A DNA stretch of 64,000 bases from Bacteroidota bacterium (GTDB lineage Bacteria > Bacteroidota > Bacteroidia > Flavobacteriales > Flavobacteriaceae), in assembly GCA_020161455.1 (NCBI GenBank), contig JAIUNZ010000005.1, positions 124,001 through 188,000 of the forward strand. The letters run 5' to 3'. How positions within the stretch are numbered: the stretch's first letter is position 1; each line of letters starts with the position of its first letter. Position numbers and translations under genes: made by a program. Under the pieces are notes generated by a model. That model was not told the origin of the DNA. It did not search any database and worked only from the letters and a program-made list of their open reading frames with translations. Below are positions 27,218-36,178 of this stretch, in pieces.

Positions 27218-27793
27218 TTAGATAAACAGACCTTTAACATTAGTCGCAAATAATTTAACAGCAATTGCCAAAAGTACTACACCAAAAACTTTTCTAATGA
27301 TGCTTAAACCGTTTTTACTGAGCATTCTTTCGATTTTTGATGATGACTTTAAAATTACATAGACTAATATAATGTTTAAAAGAATGGCAACAATAATATT
27401 TATTGGCTGAAATTCGGCACGAAGTGAAAGCAAAGTAGTCATTGTTCCGGCACCAGCAATTAAAGGAAAAGCAATAGGAACAATGGATGCCGAACTGGCT
27501 TGTTCATCGCGATACAATCGAATGCCGAGAATCATTTCTAAGGCTAAAAAAAACAGCACAAACGAACCAGCAACGGCAAAAGAATTGACATCAATACCAA
27601 TTAATTTTAAAATTTCTTCCCCAACAAATAGAAACGCTATCATGATTCCTGCAGAAACCAATGATGCTTTTTCCGATTGAATATGACCAAATTTGGACCT
27701 CAAATCAATAATTATAGGAATGCTCCCAACGATGTCTATTACAGCAAAAAGCACCATAGTTGCGGTTATTATTTCTCTAAAATCAAAATTCAT
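27218..27793 (-). CDS. MarC family (UPF0056) integral membrane protein
   Basis: A 191-residue membrane protein with about six helices. The first helix MVLFAVIDIVGSIPIIIDL, then LFFLALEMILGIRLYRDE and AFPLIAGAGTMTTLLSL are typical MarC-family blocks. The old link to multiple antibiotic resistance is not supported for the family; its role is unknown. The ATG at 27793 is chosen because a minus-strand -7 motif (TACTTTTG, 27808-27815) lies just upstream of it and downstream of the next in-frame ATG at 27820. Confidence 0.88.
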   Translation of the reverse strand: MNFDFREIITATMVLFAVIDIVGSIPIIIDLRSKFGHIQSEKASLVSAGIMIAFLFVGEEILKLIGIDVNSFAVAGSFVLFFLALEMILGIRLYRDEQASSASIVPIAFPLIAGAGTMTTLLSLRAEFQPINIIVAILLNIILVYVILKSSSKIERMLSKNGLSIIRKVFGVVLLAIAVKLFATNVKGLFI

Positions 27794-27807
27794 TTCTATT
27801 TTTTTTG

Positions 27808-27866
27808 CAAAAGTAATCATTTCAAAAAGGAAATTAGAGATGCCATTGGTAATTTGGTTATTTTTG
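27808..27866. promoter_or_regulatory. Divergent -7 elements for marC-like and DUF3109 genes
   Basis: CAAAAGTA at 27808-27815 reads TACTTTTG on the minus strand, toward the MarC-family gene. TATTTTTG at 27859-27866 points to the DUF3109 gene on the plus strand. Both match TAnnTTTG. Confidence 0.45.
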
Positions 27867-27888
27867 TCCAAGCAAAAATGTATCTAAC

Positions 27889-28461
27889 ATGTTCCAACTA
27901 GGCAAAACCATCGTTTCCGAAGATATTTTAGAAAAAGATTTTGTGTGTAATCTTTCGGCTTGTCACGGCGCATGTTGTGTTGACGGCGATGCTGGTGCAC
28001 CATTAACGGAAGAAGAAACAACGATTTTGGAAAAAATTTATCCAAAAGTAAAACCATTTCTAAGAAAAGAAGGTATAGAAGCCATTGAGCTATTGGGCAA
28101 GTGGGTAAAAGGAACCGAACAAGATTTAGAAACGCCATTGATTGACAATAAAGATTGCGCTTATGTTATTTTTGATGGAAAAACAGCACTTTGTGGTATC
28201 GAACAAGCGTATAACCAAGGAATAATTGAATGGAAAAAGCCAGTTTCGTGCCATTTATATCCTATTCGTGTAAAAGATTTCTCAGAATTTGCAGCTGTGA
28301 ATTATGACCGTTGGGATATTTGCAATCCAGCTTGTAGTTTAGGAAAAGAATTGGAGGTACCTATTTATAAATTTGTTAGGGAAGCATTAATAAGACGCTT
28401 TGGAGAAAATTGGTATGCCGAACTTGAAAAAGTAGCAAAAGATTTAAAAAATGAAAAATAA
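27889..28461 (+). CDS. DUF3109 family cysteine-rich protein
   Basis: A 190-residue cytoplasmic protein with eight or more cysteines, including CNLSACHGACCVDGDAGAPL near the N-terminus and CHLYPIR and CNPACSLG later. This arrangement is the DUF3109 signature as I know it and suggests a metal or iron-sulfur centre. The biochemical role is not known. It is transcribed divergently from the MarC-family gene and is probably monocistronic. Confidence 0.83.
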   Translation: MFQLGKTIVSEDILEKDFVCNLSACHGACCVDGDAGAPLTEEETTILEKIYPKVKPFLRKEGIEAIELLGKWVKGTEQDLETPLIDNKDCAYVIFDGKTALCGIEQAYNQGIIEWKKPVSCHLYPIRVKDFSEFAAVNYDRWDICNPACSLGKELEVPIYKFVREALIRRFGENWYAELEKVAKDLKNEK

Positions 28462-28653
28462 TTACAATCAGATAGTTAAAAAAAAAGCTACTTTATTATT
28501 ATTTTAAAGAACAAAACTTGTTAAAAACAATCACTTTCTGGATTTTTGTATAAAAAAAAATTTTTAAACCTTTAATGACTTATTTTTTACTTATTTATAT
28601 TAAATTTTATATTATTTTTACGAAATAAATTATTAACAACTAATTAATAACAA

Positions 28654-30519
28654 ATGAAAAAAATTACTTTACTTTTTCTATTATCCGCTTTTTGTGGGTT
28701 TTCACAAACTTATTATTCTAATGATTTCGAATCTGGTTTAGCTGGCTGGACGGCTAACGACCTAAACAACGATGGTCAAGGATGGTCAATATTAAATGCA
28801 TCTAGTCTTAATTCTGCGCTTGGAAGCGGTTCTTTAATGTCCTTTTCATACGTAAATCAGGTAGGAATTACTCCTAACAATTTAATTACATCACCATCAA
28901 TTGATTTAACATCAGTAACGGGTTCAAATTTATTTTTATTTTATGACCAGTTGACTAACACAAACTATCCTGATGAACATTATGCAGTTTATGTAACGAC
29001 TTCTAACGATCCTGCTACTATTGTTGCTTCAACTCCTGTATTTGAAACAACTGTATCAAATGGAAGTTTAGTAACTAAATCGATAAATCTTACCTCTTTT
29101 ATTGGTCAAACAGTATATGTAAGTTTTAGACATTTTAATTGTTTTGACCAATACTATTTAGTAATTGATAATGTGAAAATCAAAACGCTTTTAGAAAATG
29201 ATGTACAATTGGTTTCTGCAAAATTAAACCGTTTTGGATTATTAAATTCTTCAAATACAATAACCTATACTGTAAAAAACACAGGAAGCAATCCTGTTAC
29301 CAATTTAACTATAAACTGGAACGATGGTACCAACGACCATATTCTTACTGTTAACAAAAACATTGCGGTGGGTGCAACAGGTACAGTTAATCATCCAACT
29401 CCCGTTCAGTATAGTACAGTAGTAGAGAAAGATTTAGCGTTAAGCATTACACAAGTTAATGGAAGTGCAGATGCAGATCCGTCAAACAATACTGGAACAA
29501 AAAACTTTAATACTGTTAGTCAAGCTTCTCCTAAAAAAGTATTATTTGAAGAAGGTACTGGAACATGGTGTGGATGGTGTCCAAGAGGAGCAATCGCTAT
29601 GAATTATATGGATACAACTTATCCTAATGAGTTTATTGGTATTGCTGTTCACAATGAAGATCCAATGATGTTACCAGAATATGATGGTGGTGCTGGTTTT
29701 TCAGGTTTTCCTGGAATGAATGTTGATCGTATTGTCTTAGGTGCTGATGTTAGTCAATCTACTATGGTTACAAATTTAAATTCAAGAAAAACACTAACCA
29801 CTCCTGTTAGTTTAGTAGCCACAGGAAGTGTAAATGGATCAAATATAACAATAAACGCAAACGCAACTTTTAGAACTAATTTTTCTAATGCAAACTATAA
29901 ATTAGGGGTTATCATCACTGAAAGTAATGTAACTGGTACTGCTAATGGTTATAAGCAAACAAATTATTATGCTGGTGGCGCAAATGGTGTTATGGGAGGT
30001 TATGAAACTTTACCTAACCCTGTTCCTGCAAATCAAATGGTTTACAATCATGTTGGAAGAGCTTTGTTAGGAGGATATTCAGGTCAAGATGGCTCGGTTC
30101 CAACTACAATTACAGATGGTCAAACAATTACTTATACTTTCAATTATACAGTACCTGCTACAAGTAATATAAACAATATGCATGCAATTGTAATATTGAT
30201 TGATCAAAATAATGGTGAAATCATTAATGCAAAATCAGCAGAACTTGCTACTCTGGCAGTTTCACAAAACAATATTGCACCTTCATTTGATATTTATCCA
30301 AATCCAACAAGTGATTTCTTCAATATTAGTAATTTAAAAAGTGGTGACTATACTATCAATATTTATGATATGTCAGGAAGATTAATCCAAACCAACAAAA
30401 AAGAAGCAATTGAAAATCAAGAATTAACTATAGCTGTTAAAGGTATTTCAAGAGGTGAATATATTGTAAACATTGCATCAGGAAATAGCTCATTCAGCAA
30501 ACAGTTATTAATTAAATAA
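28654..30519 (+). CDS. T9SS-exported protein with adhesin-like and Omp28 domains
   Basis: A 621-residue surface or secreted protein. Order: signal peptide (to about GFSQ, residue 18), a choice-of-anchor-J/cleaved-adhesin-like beta domain (about 20-176, from YYSNDFESGLAGW to LVIDNVKI), an Ig-like domain (about 180-285), and an Omp28 domain whose thioredoxin-like start EEGTGTWCGWCPRGA holds a CxxC at 306-309. A type A T9SS C-terminal domain (from about DIYPNPTSDFF to the final KQLLIK) follows. Export through the outer membrane by T9SS is therefore expected. The next T9SS cargo gene starts 9 bases after the stop. Confidence 0.88.
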   Translation: MKKITLLFLLSAFCGFSQTYYSNDFESGLAGWTANDLNNDGQGWSILNASSLNSALGSGSLMSFSYVNQVGITPNNLITSPSIDLTSVTGSNLFLFYDQLTNTNYPDEHYAVYVTTSNDPATIVASTPVFETTVSNGSLVTKSINLTSFIGQTVYVSFRHFNCFDQYYLVIDNVKIKTLLENDVQLVSAKLNRFGLLNSSNTITYTVKNTGSNPVTNLTINWNDGTNDHILTVNKNIAVGATGTVNHPTPVQYSTVVEKDLALSITQVNGSADADPSNNTGTKNFNTVSQASPKKVLFEEGTGTWCGWCPRGAIAMNYMDTTYPNEFIGIAVHNEDPMMLPEYDGGAGFSGFPGMNVDRIVLGADVSQSTMVTNLNSRKTLTTPVSLVATGSVNGSNITINANATFRTNFSNANYKLGVIITESNVTGTANGYKQTNYYAGGANGVMGGYETLPNPVPANQMVYNHVGRALLGGYSGQDGSVPTTITDGQTITYTFNYTVPATSNINNMHAIVILIDQNNGEIINAKSAELATLAVSQNNIAPSFDIYPNPTSDFFNISNLKSGDYTINIYDMSGRLIQTNKKEAIENQELTIAVKGISRGEYIVNIASGNSSFSKQLLIK

Positions 30520-30528
30520 CAAGAAATT

Positions 30529-31281
30529 ATGAAAAAAATTATTGTATCACTTGTCTGTTTAATTTCTGCCATGTCATTTGCACAGATGACTATGAAAAAA
30601 TTAGATGGAACTCCTTTAAACGATGGCGATGTTATTGCTTACTCTGTTTTGGGTGACCCAAATGACATTTCATCTTCAGACCCAGCTTATTTAGGCTTTA
30701 AAATTTACAATAGCTCAAATAGCAGTATTTCTGTAAAAATGAAATGCATAAGTATAACTGGCGGTGCTACAGGAACCAATCTTCAGTTTTGTATTGACCC
30801 GATTTGTGTGGGCACAATAAGTGTGGGGAATTCATATCCTTCAAATGGAGTTTCAACTGTACCTGCCAATGGACAAAATGGTAATTTTGACCACTTTGTT
30901 AATTTTGACGCAGGAACTGGTAATAGCATTGTTGAATATGTTTTGAAATTTTACATGGTAAATCAATTTGGAGGGGAAACTGGTTCTTCAATAACCCTTA
31001 CTTACAGATATAATCCTAATTTAAACACCTCAGGTTTTAGCAGCTTAAACAATGCTGGAATCAATATTTCATCTACATTAGTGAAATCTCAAATTGAATT
31101 TGATGCTACATCAATTGGAACAGCACAACTTTATGACTTAAACGGGAAACTTGTAAACAACATAAACTTTGTTTCTGGTTACAACACAATAAATGTTTCT
31201 AATCTAAATAAAGCTGTATATGTTTTGAACTTTACAACTCAAGATGGCAAAAATGCAAGTGTAAAAGTTATTAAACAGTAG
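30529..31281 (+). CDS. Small T9SS-exported protein
   Basis: A 250-residue exported protein with a signal peptide ending near SFAQ and a type A T9SS sorting domain at the C-terminus (QLYDLNGKLVNNINF to SVKVIKQ). The middle (about 20-165) is a beta-rich domain beginning MKKLDGTPLNDGDVIAY, with four or so cysteines. I have seen such LDG.PL.DG starts in proteins that accompany Omp28-type genes but cannot name the family. It is in an operon with the preceding gene (9-base gap) and is followed by a hairpin terminator. Confidence 0.75.
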   Translation: MKKIIVSLVCLISAMSFAQMTMKKLDGTPLNDGDVIAYSVLGDPNDISSSDPAYLGFKIYNSSNSSISVKMKCISITGGATGTNLQFCIDPICVGTISVGNSYPSNGVSTVPANGQNGNFDHFVNFDAGTGNSIVEYVLKFYMVNQFGGETGSSITLTYRYNPNLNTSGFSSLNNAGINISSTLVKSQIEFDATSIGTAQLYDLNGKLVNNINFVSGYNTINVSNLNKAVYVLNFTTQDGKNASVKVIKQ

Positions 31282-31307
31282 TGTAGATATCCTCTTCACA
31301 AAAAAAC

Positions 31308-31341
31308 AAGCCTCATTAAAAATAATTCATGAGGCTTTTTT
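31308..31341 (+). terminator. Terminator of the T9SS cargo operon
   Basis: Stem AAGCCTCAT / ATGAGGCTT (31308-31316 and 31329-31337) followed by T residues. Confidence 0.85.
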
Positions 31342-31420
31342 AAATTATAAAAAGTGAAGGAAACGCGATTTATTTCACTTTATCTTTAATGGATCAAATG
31401 GGTTAACCAAATCCTTATAT

Positions 31421-31462
31421 CATAAAAATTGGGCTAAGAAAAATCATTCCTTAGCCCAATTT
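31421..31462 (-). terminator. Terminator of the barrel-TlpA operon
   Basis: Perfect 13-bp stem AAATTGGGCTAAG / CTTAGCCCAATTT (31426-31438 and 31450-31462). On the minus strand it is followed by a T run, so it ends the transcript of the gene at 31494-33167. Confidence 0.85.
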
Positions 31463-31493
31463 ATTAATAGTATTAACAATAACCCTTTTGCTT

Positions 31494-33167
31494 TTAAAAA
31501 CTTGTATTCAACGACAATGAAACCCCTGTGCTTTCTGGAACATACCTACAAACTCCTCCAACACAAACAAGCCCTCCTCTTTGTCTTCCATAAGAAAGCG
31601 AAACTCTTGTAGATTTGTATCGATATGAATTTCCAATAGTATAATAATTTATTCTAAGTTTTGGATCATCATTTCCATAATTATACATATCTGAGGCAAA
31701 AATGGTGTATTTAGTTCCTAAGTTAACTTCTGCTGTTAATGCAGCCCAATTTTTCTTGTCGCTATCTGCCCACATATGCTCTCCTTGTAAACGTAAAGAT
31801 TTCGTGTCATTAAATCTATAAGTTGCTTCTGCACCTATAATATTAGTTTTCACTTCACCATAAGTCTCTTCAACTAATTTTTTGTTATAGTATTGATTTA
31901 TATAACTAAGTACGGTTTGAAGTTTATTATTCCATTTTTTAGTTATTTCAACATTTACATCCGAAAAATATTTTTTTCCAAACCCAAAAAAATCTGTTTG
32001 GTAATCTTGAGGTGTATAAATGTAAAACTTACCCCCTAAAGCGTTATATTGAGAGTAATTTACAGCTACTTTAGTACCATATTTTCCACCCAGTTTAGAA
32101 CCTTTTTTAAAGTTATAAAACAAATCTATTTGACCGCCAATTTCTCCTGCCTTTACTATAGAAACGTCATTAAGAATAACATTGGGTTGTGCTTGATACA
32201 CATAAATATTTGCTAAATTATAATGATGTTGTTTTGTTAAACTAGGAATATAATTCATAATTAAGTCATTAAAAGAGTTTCCTTTGGCAATTCTTTCCGA
32301 AAAGAAACTCATGTTTTCTAATCTTCTAAAAGTTCCATCAATACCCAATCCTCTTTTAGAATACCCCATATTGAATAACAAAGCACTTCCAGGCTTAATA
32401 AGATTGTTGTCAATTTGATTTCTTACCTGAACTACAGCGTCCTCCGACTTATAATCATATTCCGAGGAAAGATAAAACGATCCATGAGAATAATTAATTC
32501 TACCTGCAAAACCATTTGTTACATCATTAAACTTGGGGTTAACAATATCTGTTTTTTCATCTCTACCTACATAAGAAAAACCAATTCCTAAATCAGAATT
32601 TTCAAATTTAAAAAGGTCGGAAAGTGAAATATCTGCATCCACACCATAGATTTTCCCATTGGAAACATCAAACCCGGTTCTTTGCTGACCATAAACTGCT
32701 TTTAATGTAAAGGAGGAAACTGGCTTAAAAATAATTCTTCCTCCACGCAAGGCATTGTTGATCCCTAATGCTCTATCTTCCCATGTTCTTAGCAACAAAC
32801 CGCTTCCAAATTGTTCGTAAAAATACCCTGCTGTAACATCAATTTTCTCCATTTTAAATCGAGCGTAATAAGTCGCTAAATTTACTCCTTTGTATTTTGG
32901 ATTATAGTTTAACAAAGCATCTTGTTCATATGCTTCTCCTTGCACTCCAAAAGACCAATTTTTAATTTTATAATTTACAAACAAATAACTATTTGAACGA
33001 ACAGGATTTTCAGGTTGACTAACAGAATTATAAAATTCATCATAAAGTGTTTTATCATTCAAATACCACTGTGCATTTGTTTCAAAACCTCCAAAAACAG
33101 TTCCTTTATCTTGACCATTTACAAAAAATGTTGTGCCAAAAAAAAGTAAAAAAATAATTTTCTTCAT
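31494..33167 (-). CDS. Outer-membrane beta-barrel protein (DUF6029-like)
   Basis: A 557-residue protein with a signal peptide ending near FFVNGQ. The remainder is a long series of amphipathic strands with many Tyr, Phe and Asn, ending SLSLNTSF, as in an outer-membrane barrel. Blocks such as AGYFYEQFGSGLLLRTWEDRALGINNALRG are, as far as I remember, typical of DUF6029. Its function is unknown. It lies 3 bases after the TlpA-like thioredoxin gene, so the two are made together. Confidence 0.72.
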   Translation of the reverse strand: MKKIIFLLFFGTTFFVNGQDKGTVFGGFETNAQWYLNDKTLYDEFYNSVSQPENPVRSNSYLFVNYKIKNWSFGVQGEAYEQDALLNYNPKYKGVNLATYYARFKMEKIDVTAGYFYEQFGSGLLLRTWEDRALGINNALRGGRIIFKPVSSFTLKAVYGQQRTGFDVSNGKIYGVDADISLSDLFKFENSDLGIGFSYVGRDEKTDIVNPKFNDVTNGFAGRINYSHGSFYLSSEYDYKSEDAVVQVRNQIDNNLIKPGSALLFNMGYSKRGLGIDGTFRRLENMSFFSERIAKGNSFNDLIMNYIPSLTKQHHYNLANIYVYQAQPNVILNDVSIVKAGEIGGQIDLFYNFKKGSKLGGKYGTKVAVNYSQYNALGGKFYIYTPQDYQTDFFGFGKKYFSDVNVEITKKWNNKLQTVLSYINQYYNKKLVEETYGEVKTNIIGAEATYRFNDTKSLRLQGEHMWADSDKKNWAALTAEVNLGTKYTIFASDMYNYGNDDPKLRINYYTIGNSYRYKSTRVSLSYGRQRGGLVCVGGVCRYVPESTGVSLSLNTSF

Positions 33168-33170
33168 CTT

Positions 33171-33650
33171 TTAGAGCGTCTTCAATTTTGTATATAATTC
33201 ATCCTCGCTTCCAGGAACATATCCGTTTTGGATGTGAACAATTTCTCCGTTTTTAACCACAACTGTATAAGGAATGTTTACAATTGAAAGTGCTCTTTTT
33301 AAATCTTGATTACTATCTAATAGAATTTTATAATCCCAACCTTTACCATTTACTAATGGTTTAATTCTTTTCTGTGTTCTGGAATCATCCGTAGCAACAG
33401 CGATAATCTCTATATTCAAATTTTTTGTCCATTCGCCTTTAACGTCATTCATTTCATCCAATTCGTTGATGCAAGGAGTACACCAAGTAGCCCAAAAAGA
33501 AAACACATAAATTTTGTCTTTTTCATTAAAATCATTTTTTATGGAAACTTTTTTTCCATCTATGTCCGACAAACTAACATCAGGCATTTTTGTCTGTGAA
33601 TAAGCTAATATCCCAGCAAAAATTAAAAACAGTGTAACTAAATTTTTCAT
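33171..33650 (-). CDS. TlpA-like periplasmic thiol-disulfide oxidoreductase
   Basis: A 159-residue exported thioredoxin-fold protein: signal peptide to about residue 18 (ILAYSQ), then MPDVSLSDIDGKKVSI typical of AhpC/TlpA proteins, and the active site SFWATWCTPC (Cys57 and Cys60). A cis-proline is seen in VNIPYTVVV. It would reduce or exchange disulfides outside the cytoplasm. As the first gene of an operon with an outer-membrane barrel gene, and beside two Omp28-type genes, it may serve those proteins; this partnership is inference. Confidence 0.9.
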   Translation of the reverse strand: MKNLVTLFLIFAGILAYSQTKMPDVSLSDIDGKKVSIKNDFNEKDKIYVFSFWATWCTPCINELDEMNDVKGEWTKNLNIEIIAVATDDSRTQKRIKPLVNGKGWDYKILLDSNQDLKRALSIVNIPYTVVVKNGEIVHIQNGYVPGSEDELYTKLKTL

Positions 33651-33744
33651 TATAAAAGTTTATGTAATAGCTACAAATAAAGAAATAATAAGTTTAAAAT
33701 TAAAATTTTTTTGCTTAATTTGCATTAATATATTTTTTTAAATT

Positions 33745-34578
33745 ATGAAAAAGATTAAAACCTTATTTTATTTACTTACATTTTTTGCTATTTTTTCTTG
33801 TAGTGATACAAAAGTGATAGAAAATCTTCCAGCAGATACGGAAGATGCCGAACCAGTTCCAGGATATTTTCAAAAAAATGTTTTGATTGAAGATTACACA
33901 GGCACATGGTGTGGAAATTGTACCAGAGTTGCTTATGCTATTGATCAAGTTCATCTTCAAACAGATAAAGTAGTAACTGTTGCCATACACAATGGAAATG
34001 ATCCCTACCATTTTGAAAATTTTATGCCATTAAAAGATTTGATAATGCCGGACTCACCTGCTTTAGAATTGCCACAATCAAGATTAAACAGAACCATCAC
34101 ATGGTTATCGCCCGAACCTTCCAATATTCAGCAAGCAAAAGGTTTAACGGGAAATAATTCAGGGTTAGGGTTAGCTATATCTTCATCTATTTCTAACGGA
34201 ATGGTTAATGTTGAAGTAAACATGAAGTTTGTTCAAAATTATTCAGGCTTAAAATTAGTAGTTTACCTACTCGAAGACCACTTGATTCGAAATCAAGTTA
34301 ATTATACCTCCTATTATGGCAATGTAAACCCAGTTCCTAATTATGAACACAATCATGTATTAAGACTTAATTTAACTGATTTATTAGGAGACCCAATAAC
34401 TGAAAACACAACTGCTGGACAACAAATAACAAAATCTTTTTCTATTCCTGTTCCATCAAATATCTCTAATCCTGACAACATTAGTTTTGCGGCATTTATT
34501 GTTCAAGCGGATAATTTATCGCTTAATGCACGTCATGCCGATTTAAACGAAAATCAAACATACCAACAAAATCAATAA
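33745..34578 (+). CDS. Omp28-like lipoprotein with CxxC motif
   Basis: A 277-residue lipoprotein; lipobox AIFSC with Cys19. The domain begins VLIEDYTGTWCGNCTRVAYAID, with a thioredoxin-like CxxC at residues 56-59, and continues as an Omp28 fold with a beta-rich C-terminal half. It lacks the T9SS sorting domain of its larger relative at 28654, so it is expected to sit in the outer membrane or be surface-anchored. It is divergent from the TlpA-like gene with a 94-base gap and ends in a clear terminator. Confidence 0.85.
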   Translation: MKKIKTLFYLLTFFAIFSCSDTKVIENLPADTEDAEPVPGYFQKNVLIEDYTGTWCGNCTRVAYAIDQVHLQTDKVVTVAIHNGNDPYHFENFMPLKDLIMPDSPALELPQSRLNRTITWLSPEPSNIQQAKGLTGNNSGLGLAISSSISNGMVNVEVNMKFVQNYSGLKLVVYLLEDHLIRNQVNYTSYYGNVNPVPNYEHNHVLRLNLTDLLGDPITENTTAGQQITKSFSIPVPSNISNPDNISFAAFIVQADNLSLNARHADLNENQTYQQNQ

Positions 34579-34600
34579 TTTATAATTGATATTTCATAAG

Positions 34601-34636
34601 AATGGTCGCCTTTTTGAGCGACCATTTTCTTTTTTA
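34601..34636 (+). terminator. Terminator of the Omp28-like lipoprotein gene
   Basis: Stem AATGGTCGC / GCGACCATT (34601-34609 and 34618-34626) with an 8-base loop, then a T-rich run. Confidence 0.85.
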
Positions 34637-34682
34637 ATTATTCTAATTGAGAAAAAAATAAAAATTATAGAAACTAGAAAAA

Positions 34683-34713
34683 AAAAGTCGAAGCAACTTT
34701 AACTTCGACTTTT
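34683..34713 (-). terminator. Terminator after tRNA-Ala
   Basis: Perfect 11-bp stem AAAAGTCGAAG / CTTCGACTTTT (34683-34693 and 34703-34713) directly downstream of the tRNA on the minus strand. Flanking A runs give T runs on the minus strand. Confidence 0.8.
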
Positions 34714-34714
34714 G

Positions 34715-34788
34715 TGGAGAAGATGGGGCTCGAACCCACGACCTCTTGACTGCCAGTCAAGCACTCTAGCCAACTGAGCTACATCCCC
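34715..34788 (-). tRNA. tRNA-Ala (anticodon GGC)
   Basis: On the minus strand the 74-base sequence folds into a cloverleaf. The anticodon arm is CTTGA-CTGGCAG-TCAAG, giving anticodon GGC, and the T loop is TTCGAGC. The acceptor stem carries the G3-U70 wobble pair that defines alanine tRNAs, with discriminator A73. One mismatch (U6-U67) is present in the acceptor stem. CCA is not encoded. The tRNA is transcribed alone and ends at the hairpin at 34683-34713. Confidence 0.95.
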
Positions 34789-34869
34789 AAAACTGCGAGA
34801 ACAAATATACTCTTTTTTCTAATTTAATAAAGAGAAAAAATAAATTCTCCATTACTTCTTTCAATTTAC

Positions 34870-34877
34870 TAAATTTG
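34870..34877 (+). promoter_or_regulatory. Putative -7 element for queD-like gene
   Basis: TAAATTTG matches TAnnTTTG, 17 bases before the ATG at 34895. Confidence 0.45.
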
Positions 34878-34894
34878 CAATTCAAAATTAGTCT

Positions 34895-35347
34895 ATGAAC
34901 AAAATCAGAATTACTAAACAATTTTCATTTGAAACAGGTCATGCACTATATGGTTATGACGGAAAATGTAAAAATGTTCATGGACATAGTTATAAATTAT
35001 CCGTAACAGTTATTGGTACACCAATTACTGATTCCAATAACGTTAAATATGGGATGGTGATTGATTTTTCCGATTTAAAGAAAATCGTGCGTGAAGAAAT
35101 TGTTGATTTATTTGATCACGCAACCGTTTTTAACCAAAACACACCACATGTAGAATTGGCAAATGAATTAAAAAATCGTGGTCATCATGTCATTTTAGTA
35201 AATTATCAACCAACGAGTGAGAACATGGTAATCGATTTTGCTGAAAAAATCAAAAGTCGTTTACCGAAAGAGATACTGTTGCATTCGTTGAAATTACAAG
35301 AAACCGAAAGCTCTTTTGCCGAGTGGTATGCTTCAGATAACGTTTAA
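34895..35347 (+). CDS. queD: 6-carboxy-tetrahydropterin synthase (QueD/PTPS family)
   Basis: Zinc enzyme of the 6-pyruvoyl-tetrahydropterin synthase family, 150 residues, acting on dihydroneopterin triphosphate in the path to queuosine. Zinc histidines are seen at FETGHAL and in CKNVHGHSYKL, together with the catalytic cysteine in the same block. The C-terminal LKLQETESSFAEWY provides the substrate-binding glutamate. No other queuosine gene is adjacent, so a role in pterin synthesis cannot be excluded. Confidence 0.88.
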   Translation: MNKIRITKQFSFETGHALYGYDGKCKNVHGHSYKLSVTVIGTPITDSNNVKYGMVIDFSDLKKIVREEIVDLFDHATVFNQNTPHVELANELKNRGHHVILVNYQPTSENMVIDFAEKIKSRLPKEILLHSLKLQETESSFAEWYASDNV

Positions 35348-35406
35348 ATCCAAAATTTAAATTCCAATAAAGAAAACAATAAGGAAATAAATTGCAATCT
35401 ATTTTC

Positions 35407-35414
35407 TATTTTTG
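35407..35414 (+). promoter_or_regulatory. Putative -7 element for lpxH
   Basis: TATTTTTG matches TAnnTTTG and ends only 5 bases before the ATG at 35420, suggesting a very short or absent leader. Confidence 0.4.
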
Positions 35415-35419
35415 TGACT

Positions 35420-36178
35420 ATGCAATTATCCCACAACAAAAAAATCTATTTTGCTTCCGACCAACATTTTGGAGCACCTACTCCAGAAGCGAGTTTTCCT
35501 CGCGAACAAAAGTTTGTCTCTTGGCTTGATGAAGTGAAGAAAGATGCTGAATGCATTTTTTTATTGGGTGATTTATTTGATTTTTGGTTTGAATACAAAA
35601 CCGTTGTCCCTAAAGGTTTCGTTCGTGTTTTAGGCAAGTTAGCAGAAATTCGCGATAGTGGCATTCCGATTTATTTCTTCGTGGGCAATCATGATTTGTG
35701 GATGCATGATTACTTTGAAAAAGAGTTGAATATTCCTGTTTATCACGATAATCAAGAGTATGTCTTTAACGGCAAATCATTCCTAATCGGTCATGGAGAC
35801 GGAAAAGGACCAGGGGATAAAGGCTATAAACGCATGAAGAAAGTATTCACAAATCCTTTCTCTAAGTGGTTGTTTCGTTGGTTGCACCCCGATATTGGCG
35901 TAAAATTAGCACAACATCTTTCGGTAAAAAACAAGTTAATTTCTGGCGATGCGGATGTGAAATTTCTTGGCGAAGAAAACGAATGGTTGGTGCAATATTC
36001 TAAACGAAAATTAGAAACCAAACATTACAATTACTTAATTTTTGGTCACCGTCATTTGCCAATGGTTATAAAGGTAGGCGAAAACTCCGAATACATTAAC
36101 CTTGGCGATTGGATAGGCTATTTCACTTACGGTGTTTTTGAAGGAGAGAAATTTGAGTTGAAGGTGTTTGAAAACTAA
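35420..36178 (+). CDS. lpxH: UDP-2,3-diacylglucosamine diphosphatase, LpxH-like
   Basis: Calcineurin-like metallophosphoesterase of 252 residues that would release 2,3-diacylglucosamine 1-phosphate during lipid A synthesis. Metal-binding motifs appear in order: ASDQHFG, LLGDLFDFWFEY, VGNHDLWM, IGHGDG and FGHRHLP. The ATG at 35420 (MQLSHNK) is used; a GTG two codons earlier coincides with the end of the -7 box. Its stop codon abuts the stop of the converging MFS gene with no spacer and no terminator. Confidence 0.88.
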   Translation: MQLSHNKKIYFASDQHFGAPTPEASFPREQKFVSWLDEVKKDAECIFLLGDLFDFWFEYKTVVPKGFVRVLGKLAEIRDSGIPIYFFVGNHDLWMHDYFEKELNIPVYHDNQEYVFNGKSFLIGHGDGKGPGDKGYKRMKKVFTNPFSKWLFRWLHPDIGVKLAQHLSVKNKLISGDADVKFLGEENEWLVQYSKRKLETKHYNYLIFGHRHLPMVIKVGENSEYINLGDWIGYFTYGVFEGEKFELKVFEN

